Part shown: positions 20,960-32,397 of the stretch, in pieces
Numbering within the stretch: the stretch's first letter is position 1
Layout of the letters: each line of letters begins with the position of its first letter
From: Guyanagaster necrorhizus
Lineage: Eukaryota > Basidiomycota > Agaricomycetes > Agaricales > Physalacriaceae
Reading direction: 5' to 3'
Assembly (NCBI RefSeq): GCF_019112545.1
Contig: NW_025064919.1
Location: 27,892 to 75,030 of the forward strand
Length of the DNA: 47,139 nucleotides
Made by a program: the position numbers and the translations under genes
The notes under the pieces: generated by a model
What the model saw: only the letters and a program-made list of their open reading frames with translations
What the model was told of the DNA's origin: nothing
Database searches by the model: none

Positions 20960-22700
20960 GCCCCCTTTCTTATGACTCGGTGACCTCGCTGTACATACAT
21001 TGTAGAATACAACGTGTTGAGAGCAGAAGCAGCGGCTAAGTTGGCGACTACTCAACCATTTTTATAAGGATCTTACAGCATTGGACAGTCATGGGTGCAG
21101 CTTAACGCCAGGATCCGGGTCGCCGGTTGAAGAGTGTCATCATTCCGCGTTATTTTAGGGAACCGTAGGAACGCACTACAGACAGTAGCTGCACCTATAC
21201 TCGTCTGGCAACACATTTCCAGTAATCCACCCAATTATAAGCGCTGCATTTGCCGTTGAGATCATCGCATCGGAATATTTGCGTGGTATATAACCACGCT
21301 TATTTGGCCCTTCAAAAAAGCTAAGGAATCTGGACCGGACCCAGTGGACGGTGAACCACTCCTTGAGCATATGACAAACATTAAGCAGTCGGATACCGTG
21401 TCGACATCATTCAAATTGACGATATTGACGACATTAGCCGATGGCAAGAATATTAGATGGTCAGTCGGTTAATCATGGTTTTTGGCAACTTCCAAAAATG
21501 CAGAACTCTTAGCAGATAATTAGTAGGTTTGTTGACAGTTCAGACACAAAGCAGAGAGAAAATCACCTTGCAAGCATAACAGGACACCATAATAAATTCA
21601 CATAAAGACCCAGAGCTGTCAGAGGAGGTAAATATAGCGTCAAAGATAAAGATTGGTGGATTCCATTAAAAAATTGAAATTAATCGGGTTTAAACTCCCG
21701 GAGACCCCTTTGGCTGCACGTTGGAAGCGACTGTGTCGCTGGACCACCTCTGCAATAGCTCCCACCAAAAAAAGAAAAGAAAAAAAGAAAAAACCAAAAT
21801 TGAGATTAATGGCCCTTAGGGCCGGGGCCCGAGACGTTCAGTTCGGCCTCAGCGGTGATTTCGGCTTTCCATTCAACGGTTCTGGTTCTAACGCTGTCTT
21901 GCCAAATTGCATTGCGTCAGGCACTTGATGACAAGGTTGCACCCTTGATTTCGAATCTCCCAATCCCAATCACTTGCGCTAGCTCATCATCAGTGATGTT
22001 CTTTAGATTCTTCTGAAAATGGAGAAAATTCTACTTCGAAAAGCAGTCTACCGGACCTGATCTATGGCACTGTTCAAACCAGTGATTCACCGCGATACTG
22101 TAATCATATATTATCCCCGCTAATGGGTGCGCAAGACCGAAAGTTGGGGCCATCTTCACTCTAATAGAGACGTCAATACTTATATATAACAGCAGATACG
22201 GTGTACATGGCCCAGATTTACCGCCGTTGAAACTGATATCCGATTGCCAGAGAACTTGGGCTGTTCTGATGGTGGCTGATCAGTGGACTTCTCACACTAG
22301 TAGCAACTCGTCGCCGGCGCTGGAGATACTGGATGATCATCGGCGGTGGATGCAGTCTGCAGATGTTCTACAACTATCCGTGATAAACCTTTTATTCGCT
22401 TGTCCTGGATAGGCTGTCATAATTCACGTCTCTGGTTTCAGTTCCCTGGAGAAGGGTAATGGTTTCCTCAGTGATCAACAACATGCGCCCAATGAACTTG
22501 TCATCATTCTGTTGATTTTCTGTGTCCTCATGGGGGTATCCAGAAGTGTTTCATCTTCATCTCAAGATGATCGCCGCACGAGCGATATCGGCTTCATTAC
22601 TTTTCCGTTCATGTGTTGAGGATCCACTGGCAGGGACGTTTCTATGGAGTGTACATAAGGGTGCAGATAACCGAGAGCGTTCACCAAACTTTCTTCTACG
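20960..22700. other. No gene seen
   Basis: Left edge is the end of repeat copy C (AATAAACACAATCCCTGG). An A-rich patch lies at 21766-21802. The right end precedes the 7TM gene and should hold its promoter. No exon chain was found. Confidence 0.4.
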
Positions 22701-24037
22701 ATGGCATCCTCAAACTCAACAGACATTCCGCAACTGTCTGATAATGACATCAAGTTGGTGTACGATGTTAACAACGAATACCTTAACCAGCTCGTCGTTC
22801 TCGCACTTATGCACGGTATACTGTTTCTCGGCGATGTTTTGAGATCGTTGTCTGATCTTCGAAATAGGACTATATACCTGCGTATTATTGGTGACCTTAT
22901 GGAGTATATGTATGTCGTATTCGGGGGGACATTTTCTCGTACCCATTCCAGATATCTAGGTACCAGCAAGGTATTGGCTTGCGCTGCAACCCGAAAATTC
23001 ATGCTTCTCATGGTCATGGTATTATACGTACTCGCCACGGTGTACATGGGCGTTCTGTGGTCATTCACTCGATACGCATTCATTGATGACGGCCAGACAT
23101 TTTGGTCCATATTCGTTGGACTGCAGTCCGTAACTGACCGTGCGGTGACTTTCCGACTAGTTGGGGGTATTACTAAGTGCACTAGTACTGTCATTGCCGA
23201 CTCTTCCATGGTATGTATACACTCATCATGTATTAGCCTTGAATTTAACCCCTTCTTAGATATGGCGCTGTTGGATCGTCTGGGGGCGTCGATGCTGGAT
23301 AATATTGCTACCAATACTATGCACGATCTCCGGGACTGGTAAGACAGATATCCTTGCCATCATTTACAATTCCACAACATTCACATACTACCTTTTAGTA
23401 TTTGACGCGATTTCTGTTTATCACCTCGTTGCCGATACGACCGAAGACGAAAGCGACTCGGGCTCATCTGCGTATGCGATCAGGATTGACTGGACAATGC
23501 TTTCCCTGTCCTTCACCCTTGCTACGACCGTTTTATGCACCATACTTATCATTTATCGAATCGTCACAGTGGCAGACGGGAAACATGGTTCAGGGTTGCC
23601 ATCATACCGCGGGGTTGTTGAAGTCATCGTGGAATCGGCTGCACTTTATTCGGCTTCCACGATCGTCTATATGGCGTTCGTCGCCCGTAATGAACTGACG
23701 GGAGCATATGCGAACGAGGTCAACACCGCCATCAAGGTCCGTTGATATTGGTGCAGTGTGCCGTGAGATTGGACTCTAATATAGCCTTACACAGGGAATC
23801 GCTCCTACGCTCATCGTTGGACGCGTTGCTTCTGGCCATGCTCGTCCTGATGATACGTGGAAGGAAAGTGTCTTATCCTCGCTTCATTTTGGTGCTTGGT
23901 CACGGGCCGCCAGAAACAGAGAGGCAACTCACACTGTCACATTTGAGAATTCGGTCATGGACTTGGAGAATGTGAACTCTTCGGAGAGGCCCCAAACTGG
24001 CGCTGAAAACGAACTTCCGATTAAAGAACTATCATGA
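22701..24037 (+). CDS. Fungal multi-pass (7TM-like) membrane protein
   Basis: Exons 22701-22815, 22868-22909, 22960-23210, 23260-23736 and 23795-24037 join in frame to 375 aa. It has an extracellular-type N-terminus with an N-S-T site (MASSNSTDIPQLSDNDIKLV), then about seven hydrophobic segments (for example LYTCVLLVTLWSI, FMLLMVMVLYVLATVYMGVL, WIILLPILCTISGTG, LSFTLATTVLCTILIIYRIV). A positively charged WRCWIVWGRRCW turn and a polar cytoplasmic tail follow. This layout is that of a large family of orphan membrane proteins in mushroom-forming fungi; a receptor role is a guess. The last intron uses a weak donor, GTCCGT. The TGA after KVR at 23743-23745 is inside that intron. Confidence 0.85.
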
Positions 24038-24266
24038 CAATCTGTATGATCCCCACTGGCAGGGAGTTTCTTGTAGAATTGATAAAAAATCGGACGGTTC
24101 AACAGAGATATAGGCTATAGCATCTGCGGTGGAGGGTGCAGGAGATTGACAGAACATATACAGTTCAAGGTTTGTCTATCGCGATCTTGTAAGATAAATG
24201 GCGGCAGACGATTCTTTTCGCTTTGGGCCAGATCAGAGCACCACAGTAGCACCAAGAGCAGCGTTG

Positions 24267-24380
24267 CCGGAGTCAGGTCAAGTATTTGACGCTGACCGGG
24301 TCAGACCCCCGGTCGGTCAAACCGGTCAGAGCCGATGAAGATATGAGGGGGGTCACAAAGGGTCAGATAGGCAACCGGTA
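24267..24380. repeat. Cluster of GGTCA/TGACC motifs
   Basis: Many GGTCA or TGACC words lie within about 110 bp (GTCAGGTCAAG, GCTGACCGGGTCAGACC, CCGGTCGGTCAAACCGGTCAG, GGGTCAGA). The words also occur inside the hairpin at 24651-24777, which suggests one element of about 520 bp. Confidence 0.5.
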
Positions 24381-24650
24381 GGGCGAAGAGCATTATAAGA
24401 AACGGCTATAGCTAAGTAAATCTTTCATTCTTTTGGCTTTCTCCAGTCAAAGGGCCCAAACCGAGCACTTACTAGGGTATATTTATGAAGACATTCATGA
24501 AATAGAGGTGAGCATCATGCATCGGTGTGATAATTGGGTTCAGTAAAGCCGCGAAATAGATCAGTGGTCCTCCAACGTCCAATACGCATCACTCAGAAAA
24601 GGAACAAACAATTCTAATCGCGGTAACGGAATGTAAACTCAGTTTTGACA

Positions 24651-24777
24651 CCAGACCTAGGTCAGTCAAACAAGAGGTCAACAAAAATACCTTGACCCCC
24701 ACTGATCCCGGTCATGACCCGGTCGTAGAGGTCAGAGAAATGTTTGCTGACCTCTTGTTTGACTGACCCAGGTCTGA
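24651..24777. repeat. Foldback (MITE-like) hairpin
   Basis: Left arm 24651-24685 (CAGACCTAGGTCAGTCAAAC then AAGAGGTCAACAAA) and right arm 24743-24777 are reverse complements with about two mismatches over 35 nt, around a 57-nt loop. No coding sequence is inside. It lies about 170 bp upstream of the GPHR start codon, so it may overlap that promoter. Confidence 0.75.
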
Positions 24778-24947
24778 CCTGGGGTCATGAACAACTGCCA
24801 GATTGCAATTGCGAATCTTCGGGGTGGTGGCTCAGCTGCGAGTTCCACGTGGAGTACACGTGGCGTTTCCGCAGGCACAACAGCAAGCGGACCGGCCGCC
24901 GCCGCTTCTACTGCCACGACCTCATTCTTCTACTGCATGCCACGACG

Positions 24948-26773
24948 ATGATTATCGAGACAATTATTCTGCTCGCCTTTCGGTGCGCTTGCCTTCCTTT
25001 ATTCTGACTTTCATACTGAAGCTCGACCAAAGGGGGGCCTTGTTCTTCGGTTGCAGACGGTATATTCTACGCATCCTGTACGAGGACTTGCAGGAACTAT
25101 CTTCTACTCCTGAGGCCGAAACTGTTGAGCTATCACTGCCGACATCAAACACATCGATGGTTCAAAAGGGTCAGAAACAGGGGGCCAAAGAAGAGAGGCA
25201 TACCAGTATTTCCCACTCAACATTTGCCCTGTGTTTTATGGAGAGCTGTACACTCTTTCTCTTGCTGATGTTCCAAGGGTTGGACATATTTACTCCTGTG
25301 TAAGTACATCACACCAGCTCCGTCTTTATATATCTTACATTCATTTACTTCTAGCATCCGTGTCCTACATTTTCGCATTTGTCTCCTCCTTCTCCTTCTA
25401 ATCATCCTCCTGGCTGTTCCCCTTCTTTTTTCATACATCATCTTCTCAAGGCCTTTTCTATCATTAGTCCCTCCTTTGATATCTCTGTTTTTGTTATCGT
25501 TTATTCCGCTACCATCACCGCTCGACTCAAATCCTGACATCGATTTGATGACCGCATGCCTATCTAGACTGATTGTTGTAGGAACAATCATTCTGGGCGC
25601 TCTTTCCGGCTTTGGTGCAATGAGGAGTTGCTGGTTATATCTGCTTGCGCAGGAAAGGTATCGACACTACTTTCCTGGATATTCCTTATATTGACACCCT
25701 GTTAGGCCCACCCCAACGGACAGAGACATAGAAGTGAGCACTGCTGCGCTTGCCCGCATTAGGGAGGACTTACGTGCGCGAATGGACGAAGCGAAGAGGA
25801 AGGATAACGTTTGTTCCTTGCTTTTGTTTTCTTCTCTATTACTCACTTAATGATGTTTTCACATACAGAACGAGACTGCGCCGTGGTATTCGCGCGTCGT
25901 CAAGAGTTTTGGCAGTGATAATAGTAATTACGCGTTTTCTTCATGTCCGTACAAATTTTCTGACCTTAGATTCAGTTTCTCGGGAAATATCTGGGCTTCA
26001 AGCACTCGAATACCAAATGGCCCTTTCGCTTGACGACAAGCGTGAGCGTCAACGGGCCAATCGTTTCAGTCGGACTCTTTACGGGTGTGCATGGAATCTC
26101 GGCGGCAAAGTGTTCGCAGTCTACTGCGTGATCAGAATTTTGAGCGTATGGATTTTCTTCCTTTCTCGTTGATTGTCGTTGAGAGCTTGCGCAGTCAATT
26201 ATCAACTTGGCGTTTCCAACTCTCAGGCGCACATCGTCATCTTCTTCATCGGAATACAACTATCCTGATCTCGTCGCATATCTCCTTTCCCTCCTCCTGC
26301 CTTACCCACAAGATCGCGTCGTGGCGGTATCGAGACAGATCGGCCTTGTCTTTGTTGGACTCATCATATTGAGCAGCATCAGACTGGTCTTACGAAGTGC
26401 TACGCGAGTAAGCCGTCATACTGTCCACTCTATTGCCAAGGAGTACTTATAATTCTTGCTGCAGGTCCTGAGAGTTACATCCCGTAACCGTGGCGCGTCG
26501 CTAATGATGCTTCTTCTGGCTCAGCTCATAGGCATTTACCTTCTCTCGACGGTCGTCCAGCTGCGCACGTCATTTCCTCCCCCATCTACAAACGCTGTGT
26601 CCCCAGACGATGAAGTTCCAGACGGGAAACCTACGAACCTGTTCTCGTTAATACCCGAAGGCCAGGTGTTTGGAGGTTTATTCGACGCTTCGTTCCTCTT
26701 GGCAGCAGTGGCTGAGGGAGTAGTGGTGTGGATAGGGGACAAATTCGGTGCTGGTTCTGGATATGATGTATAA
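24948..26773 (+). CDS. GPHR: Golgi pH regulator (GPHR / GPR89 family)
   Basis: Multi-pass anion-channel-related protein that keeps the Golgi lumen acidic. Eight exons: 24948-24982, 25033-25299, 25355-25657, 25706-25808, 25869-25923, 25970-26145, 26195-26407 and 26465-26773; 486 aa with all phases matching. The N-terminal part has membrane segments (MIIETIILLAF, LCFMESCTLFLLLMFQGL, LLLLLLIILLAVPLLFSYII). The family signature LIVVGTIILGALSGFGA is followed by the charged central region (REDLRARMDEAKRK, YQMALSLDDKRERQ). The C-terminal membrane half has GGKVFAVYCVIRILS, VSRQIGLVFVGLIILSSIR and LMMLLLAQLIGIYLLSTV. Intron 4 has the donor GTTTGT. Confidence 0.93.
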
Positions 26774-27482
26774 AGGGGGCGAGGTCTTGGTCGTTCGTAA
26801 GAGTGCCTGAGGCATAGACGTACCAATCGGATGGTCGGATAAGAGGCGTTTGTTGACGTTAAGCGTGCGGCATAGGAGTCCGCTATGCATCGGCACTCAT
26901 AAAGCCGGACTTTATGCTAGGACCATGACTGTAACTGAGGGCATACGCCTGACATGAGGCAAGTGTGGGCCCTCGGAAATATGGACATTCTCAATGCTCA
27001 CGTGCGCGGATCGAGGTACTCATTGTTCTCGGATGGTCGGAAGACCAGTATCCTTGGTTTTCTGCACTGTCACGATGAATGACAGCCGCGGGGTCCAGTG
27101 CACTATCAGACGTAGCTTTGATGACGAGACCCGGATACCCTTCCCTTCACATATCCGAAGCACCGTGTTCGTGTTGTCATCACCATCTCTTCACATAACT
27201 ACTTATGACAAATGTAGCAAGTTACGTGTGGATATCCTTCATTACTGCGCTCAATTATCATCTCGTAATCCATTTTAATGATGCAAAATTGTTGAGTGAT
27301 CCGGCCTTTCTTATGATAGATTTTTTACCTCTGTGAACGGAGCACCGATGATTAAAAGCGGAAACTCAATATACTATTGTATTGGTCGACTAACAGTACA
27401 ACAGGAAGTCAATCAACAGTGCACTGCGGTCTTCCAGAAACGTTCTTGTAAAATGTATAGTGCAAGAGGAAAACACACTTCC
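26774..27482. other. Convergent intergenic region, no gene seen
   Basis: Lies between the 3' ends of the GPHR and C2H2 genes. Short frames only. Confidence 0.5.
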
Positions 27483-28309
27483 TTATCCCAACACCAACCG
27501 CGCAAACTGGCCCGTCAGGAGTATCGCTTCCATCTGCACAGTAGCAAATCTCGCGACGCCACAAGATTCGCTCTCAATGTGCTGGATGAGCGATGAAATG
27601 AGCTTGAACTTTTTTCCACACTTTCTCTTTGGACATTTGAACTCGTCGGCATCATGCACCGGAGAGTTGAGGTGTAAATTGAGGAACTGGAGCTTGGTGA
27701 ACGTGCCATGGCAGATATAGCATTCGTATGCCTTTCCGTTGAAAGCCATTTCCGACGCCGAAAAATGGACAACAGGACTCGCTGGGCTCTCGATACGGCG
27801 AGCGATGGTGATGGGGGGCGAGATATCGATGGCATGGATGGCGGCGCTAACGTGGTGTCGGTTGATGTTGGGATTGCATCCGCCTGATTCGACGTGCGCA
27901 GCGATCTCAGAGGGCGCTTTGAACATCCTCGAGCACATCGCGCAGGGGATATCGGATGTTTTGTGAGCTCGGGAAGATCTGTGCTACAAATGATTGTCAA
28001 TGACAGGTCAAGTCGTCGTGTAGAATTAGAATTGCATACCTGTTGACAGGCCCAGTCGCTGCTGAACAGACGATCGCAGAGAGAACAATAACGGCTATGA
28101 TGGGATGCACATAGATGCTGTGAATCATCAGTGAGCCCGTGGAACGTACGATGACGACGAGATCATGCACTTACAGAGCAAAGCGAAGCCCTATCGGAGA
28201 AGAGGATAGTGCAGTCCGCACAGAATTCGTGGTCCTTCTTTGCCTGACAATGCATGATCCATCCTTCGCGAGTGCGCAATCTTTTGTCGCAGTAAGAGCA
28301 TTGGATCAT
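27483..28309 (-). CDS. C2H2-type zinc finger protein
   Basis: Exons 28175-28309, 28040-28117 and 27483-27983 give 237 aa. Zinc-finger pairs appear in order: CSYCDKRLRTREGWIMHC, CADCTILF, YCSLCDRLFSSDWACQQH, CAMCSRMFKAPSEIAAHVES, YECYICHGTFTKLQFLNLH and FKCPKRKCGKKFKL ending in IQHIESESC. Several fingers are C2H2 with longer or modified second pairs. The start at 28309 was chosen because the first finger begins immediately (MIQCSYC). A nucleic-acid-binding role is likely; targets are unknown. It is convergent with GPHR. Confidence 0.88.
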
Positions 28310-28711
28310 GGTGGCCAACAGTCGAGTGCAGAGGCGACATGTCTGCGAAGCGACGATGGGAAAACGAAGAGAGCCCACGAGGCTTTGATCGGCATGAAAG
28401 GAAGAGAAGTAAGCTCACTGAAGCGCTATACCTGTCATAGTCAAACTGCAGAAATGACCAATTATCAATTGTTCAGTACTCCTTGTATCATGCCGCTATA
28501 AAGTTCGAAGCGAGGCATACTCCAAATGTGAAAAAGCGAAACTTTGGACCGGAAGACAATCCTGCTGAAAAGTATATTCGAGCTGTAAAGAACTAAGCCA
28601 GACTGAGCGCATGATCACAAGTCCAGAACCCAGAAAGCTAGGGATCCGATTACGAGAGCGACTGAATAGCGGAGGAAACGTATGAGCCGGCAAAGACGTA
28701 ACGAACATCCA
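28310..28711. other. No gene seen; C2H2 promoter side
   Basis: Upstream region of the C2H2 gene, followed by the edge of a repeat copy. Nothing else is recognised. Confidence 0.45.
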
Positions 28712-29275
28712 AAATGCTCGCTGAATTACTTAGCCTTTAGGACGGAGACTTCTAATGAAGGCTCCGGAGACGGTCGCAAGCCAGAGAAATTAGAGGATCC
28801 AGAAATTAAACTCGATTGAAAGACTAATGAGTAATTTTTAGCGCCAGCCGTTAGGTCTGATAGTGAGAACGCATCAGAAAAGCAAAAGTTCGAAAGCAGG
28901 GTCGGAATTTCCCACGCATCTTCTCCCGAACCAATTTAACAACGGATGAATAAATCGTAAGGTGTAGGGCACAACGGACAACCACCCCTATTGAATAGCA
29001 ATTTGGAGATGCATATTTCTTTTTGCAGGAAGGAGACCAAGGCACGAAGAGTAATTCTATTGTCAGGTATGTCCTTGCTCTGTCATACTCGACCGATTAG
29101 TAGATTTCCTACTATCACTATGCTATTGTTTTAGGCTGTTTCTCTTTGCACACCGCTGAGAGCAGACAGGTCAGTGAATCTTGTGCCGGCCTTTTTACAG
29201 TTAGAGTCGTCCGAGTGTCACAGTTGCGTGTTCGGTTAACTTTATCGTGGCTGCTTACTCATGAGATATCACTCT
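28712..29275 (+). repeat. Repeat family, partial copy D
   Basis: Aligns with 30764-31300 and, on the minus strand, with the 38820-39240 part of copy B (shared CTGAATTACTTAGCC, AAAGACTAATGAGTAATTTT, TTAGGCTGTTTCTCTTTGCA and GGTTAACTTTATCGTGGCTGCTTACTCA). It keeps many CG dinucleotides, unlike the neighbouring copy A1. Confidence 0.8.
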
Positions 29276-29578
29276 AATCAGTGCGGGCCTGAGTCTGGTC
29301 AGACAATGAAAAGGGCGAGAGAATTCTGCTATTTTATTACATAGTTATATTCTTATATACTAGAGTTATGTTTCCTACCCGGTAATAATACAACGTGAGT
29401 CAGATGACTCGGTAACAAGTCACAATGAATTATATAGAAGAGAAGGGGAAGAGAAGATGACGGCATCAAGAAATAATAGAAGTAAACCGGAGGGAATAGT
29501 ACCATACAACGCTCGTTGTAACGCTACAATGGGATCATCCTGCGGAATTGATATCTAGTGTCGGCACTACAGTAACAT

Positions 29579-29665
29579 TCTCTAGTATATCGGTGAGTAT
29601 ACACGCATGTCATACGTCTGGAAGGGTGTTCACGCGAAAGCTGGGTTCGACTCCCAGTCGGAGAG
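29579..29665 (+). pseudogene. tRNA-Asp-like relic at the head of repeat A1
   Basis: Resembles the tRNA-Asp at 40344-40436: TATATCGG D-loop, ATGTCAT anticodon region, CACGCGAAAG, and a perfect T-arm CTGGG-TTCGACT-CCCAG followed by TCGGAGAG. About three nt are missing near the 5' acceptor end and the stems no longer pair well. Confidence 0.7.
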
Positions 29666-32225
29666 TTGTGGGAACATAAGATTTTGTTGTGTTCTATCAA
29701 TGTCCCGCTGGCACGCCGTGGCTTTGGGTTGCGCACGAAACTGGGTAACTTACCGGACTTACCTGAAACCTTGGTATAATAAAACCTAGGTTTTGTGTGT
29801 TACTCTAGCTGGCACCCGATACTGTATCAGGTATGTTGGTTCAGAAATCAACTTAGCAAATGGTTACTGAGTTGAAGACCATGGGCAGTTATTGCATACT
29901 GGATATGAAATCCAAGCATCTTTTTTAATGATAGTGAACTCTCCTTAAGGTGCATATCCATTTTCAACATCTGGTTTACTTATTATGGACTCAATGCACA
30001 GCTAGAGAATGAACAAAAAACAAGAGAAGGCTCTTTGTGGTGTGAAGCCATTGATCTTGAACTTGCAGGATTCATCATCCAGAGTAGATGATATATGATG
30101 AGATAACATTCATTGTCTTTGCTAAACAATGGGAGTAAAACCACACAGAGAGTTCAGTAAACTTATAGTATCTGGCCTTGTAAATCTCCTGGTCTGGGAG
30201 TTTCAAAAGAATAATATGATTCTCAGCTGATGTTTCTCTCCAAAAAACTTCTTATACATTTGCTGAATATCACAATGGGCTGCATAGAATAGGAAACATA
30301 TTCAGAGCAGAACATGTTTTTGCTTGCTCCAGCCATGGAGCAGTGTTTTTGTCATAGATGATATAGGCAGAGATGCCAACAAATGCCTGAGTTTTGACTG
30401 GAATAGAGAATACATAATAGAGAGTCAGACAAACCATTCTCTGAGAATAGACCATAATGACTTACAATCTAAGCTTTATGGAAATAGACAAACCAGTGAA
30501 GTCATAACATATATCTGTATTTAAAGATGATTTCTGTTCACCAGAAGGATAGTTTGATCCTAATATAATATCACTCTTTGCATTGGATCATGGAAATTTC
30601 AAGTACTTCAGTGAGATAATGAGAAAACTAAGAGCAATAAATTAATATATGAGAAACCATAAGATCAAAATAGTCTGTGAATATTCATACTATAGAATGA
30701 GTCAGATGTATCCTCCAGCCTATCCTAACAGAATGTCAACAGCCACAAGAAGCATCAGAATGTCACTGAACTACTTAACCATTAGTACAGAAAAGGCTCT
30801 GGAGACAGTCACACACCAGATAAATTCAAGAATCCAGAAATTTAACTCAATCAAAAAGACTAATGAGTAATTTTCAATACAAGCCATTCATGAGAATGCA
30901 TCAGAGAGCAGGATCAGAGTTTTCCATGCCTTGTCTCCAAAACTAAGTTAACAAGAGATGAATGATGGTAAGATGCATGTTTCTATGATGAAGAGCACAA
31001 CAATCTCTGTTGGACAATGATTTTGAGAGTGATTGCAATTTTTTTTTCTGCAGAAAGAAGATCAAATCAAAGAATGAAGAATCATTCATTTGTTAGATAT
31101 GTCCTTGCACTATTATATTTGATTGATTAGATCTTCTACTACCACTGTGCTATTGTATGTTAGGCTGTTTCTCTTTGCATACCACTGAGAGCTGACAGAT
31201 GAACAAATATTGCACTGGCCCTTTTTATAATTAGAGTCATCTGAGTCTGCACACATTACAGCTGCATGTTTGGTTAACTTTATCATAGCTGCTTACTCAC
31301 TGTAAAGGTCATCTGATGAAATTGATGTCCATCATTTGTCCACCATTAGCACTGTAATCATGAATATTGTCAGCTTACTCCACTTCCATTAGAAAGATGT
31401 ACAAATATGCTTCTATCATGCTTATGAATAGTTCTTAACTCTGACCAATAAAATCTCATCTTCTATTCTTTTTATCCTGATGCTACTGAGTCTTGATCAC
31501 ATGTGCACTCTTAGAGAGACCAATATGCTGACAAGTCTTATAACATATCTATATATTTTCAAACTTGAATTGGACTATCTGTCAAAAGGCTTGAGTTCTT
31601 ATTTGATACAGCAATTTTCCCTGCTAATATCCTCACCAATGGGTGTCTCTTTATTATATAAGCTTGGAAACTGGTAATAGGAGAAATTGGATAAATGAGA
31701 CATCTTGCCTGGCTTAAGTGAGGTTACTGTATAATAAAGGTTTGCTTGGTCACAATAACATTATGCTGGCTTTCACTTTGTATAGGTTTTGGCACACCAA
31801 TTTATATGTGCTTGAAAGAATCTAGATTTACATAAGAATTCACAAAATATATAAAAGAGATTGGTGTGCATTACATGGATAGAGAAAGAAGTAAATGCAA
31901 AGGTGTCTTTCAACACCTTCAAGTATGATTAGTTTTTATCACATGTCATAGCTAACTTATATGTGCCACCAGTCTTTGCTATGGCTACATTAATATTTTT
32001 TGCCAATAAGAACCAGGTGCATTACCAGCTGAACTTGCCTTCTTCTATATTGAGCAGCATACAGAAAATAGCAAATGAGGCATCATGTTCACTTTATTGC
32101 CCTCAATAAAATCACCTTATGTCAGACATGTTGGAAGGAGTGGGTGGTTAGAGTAACATCAGCTGATGTGACCTCCAGCCATTCAATCCCCCAAACTACA
32201 CCACTGCTTTATGTGAATATTCCAG
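29579..32225 (+). repeat. tRNA-headed repeat, copy A1, CpG-free over most of its length
   Basis: Collinear with copy B (37735-40436, opposite strand) from the tRNA head to the AACCACCC/TATGTGAATA region near the far end. Landmarks are TGTTGGTTCA, GAAATCCAAGCAT, GATTTGATCC, TTAGGCTGTTTCTC, TTGATCAC followed by ATGTGCACTC, TTACATAAGAATTCACAA and AAGAACCAGGTGCATTACCA. Only isolated open frames remain. From 29818 onwards there is no CG dinucleotide. I found no transposase or reverse transcriptase in any copy, so the family is non-autonomous or of unknown class. Confidence 0.85.
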
Positions 32226-32302
32226 GATCTATCAAATAATTTTTATTCCAATCATAGACAAAATTGACAATGTATCTTATTAATCTTTAGTCATTAAATC
32301 AT

Positions 32303-32397
32303 TCTCTGATAGTCCACCAGTTATTACATGTGTCTGTTATGTATCAGAAATCGGAGGGTGTTTGTGTGAAAGATGGGTTCAACTCCCAGCCAGAGAG
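32303..32397 (+). pseudogene. tRNA-Asp-like relic at the head of repeat A2
   Basis: TCTCTGA at the 5' end pairs imperfectly with CCAGAGAG at the 3' end. The T-arm ATGGG-TTCAACT-CCCAG has a mismatch and the anticodon region reads CTGTTAT. The structure is that of the intron-bearing tRNA-Asp at 40344-40436 with transitions, so it is decayed. Confidence 0.7.

Noticed and set aside
23300..23345. GTGKTD in the 7TM protein, looking like a P-loop
   Set aside because: The glycine required five residues before the GK is absent and the segment lies next to a membrane helix, so it is chance similarity.
23334..23350. GTAAGACAG as a possible intron in the 7TM gene
   Set aside because: It would be only nine nt long; the frame stays open through it and the protein continues sensibly.
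24803..25032. Reading the GPHR gene from the open frame starting at 24803
   Set aside because: That frame reads through the first intron; MIIETIILLAFR joined to GALFFGCRRY fits the family N-terminus better.
29579..32225. Classical LTR retrotransposon or DNA transposon identity for the long repeat
   Set aside because: No reverse transcriptase, integrase or transposase motifs, no terminal TG...CA pairs and no clear terminal repeats were seen in any copy.
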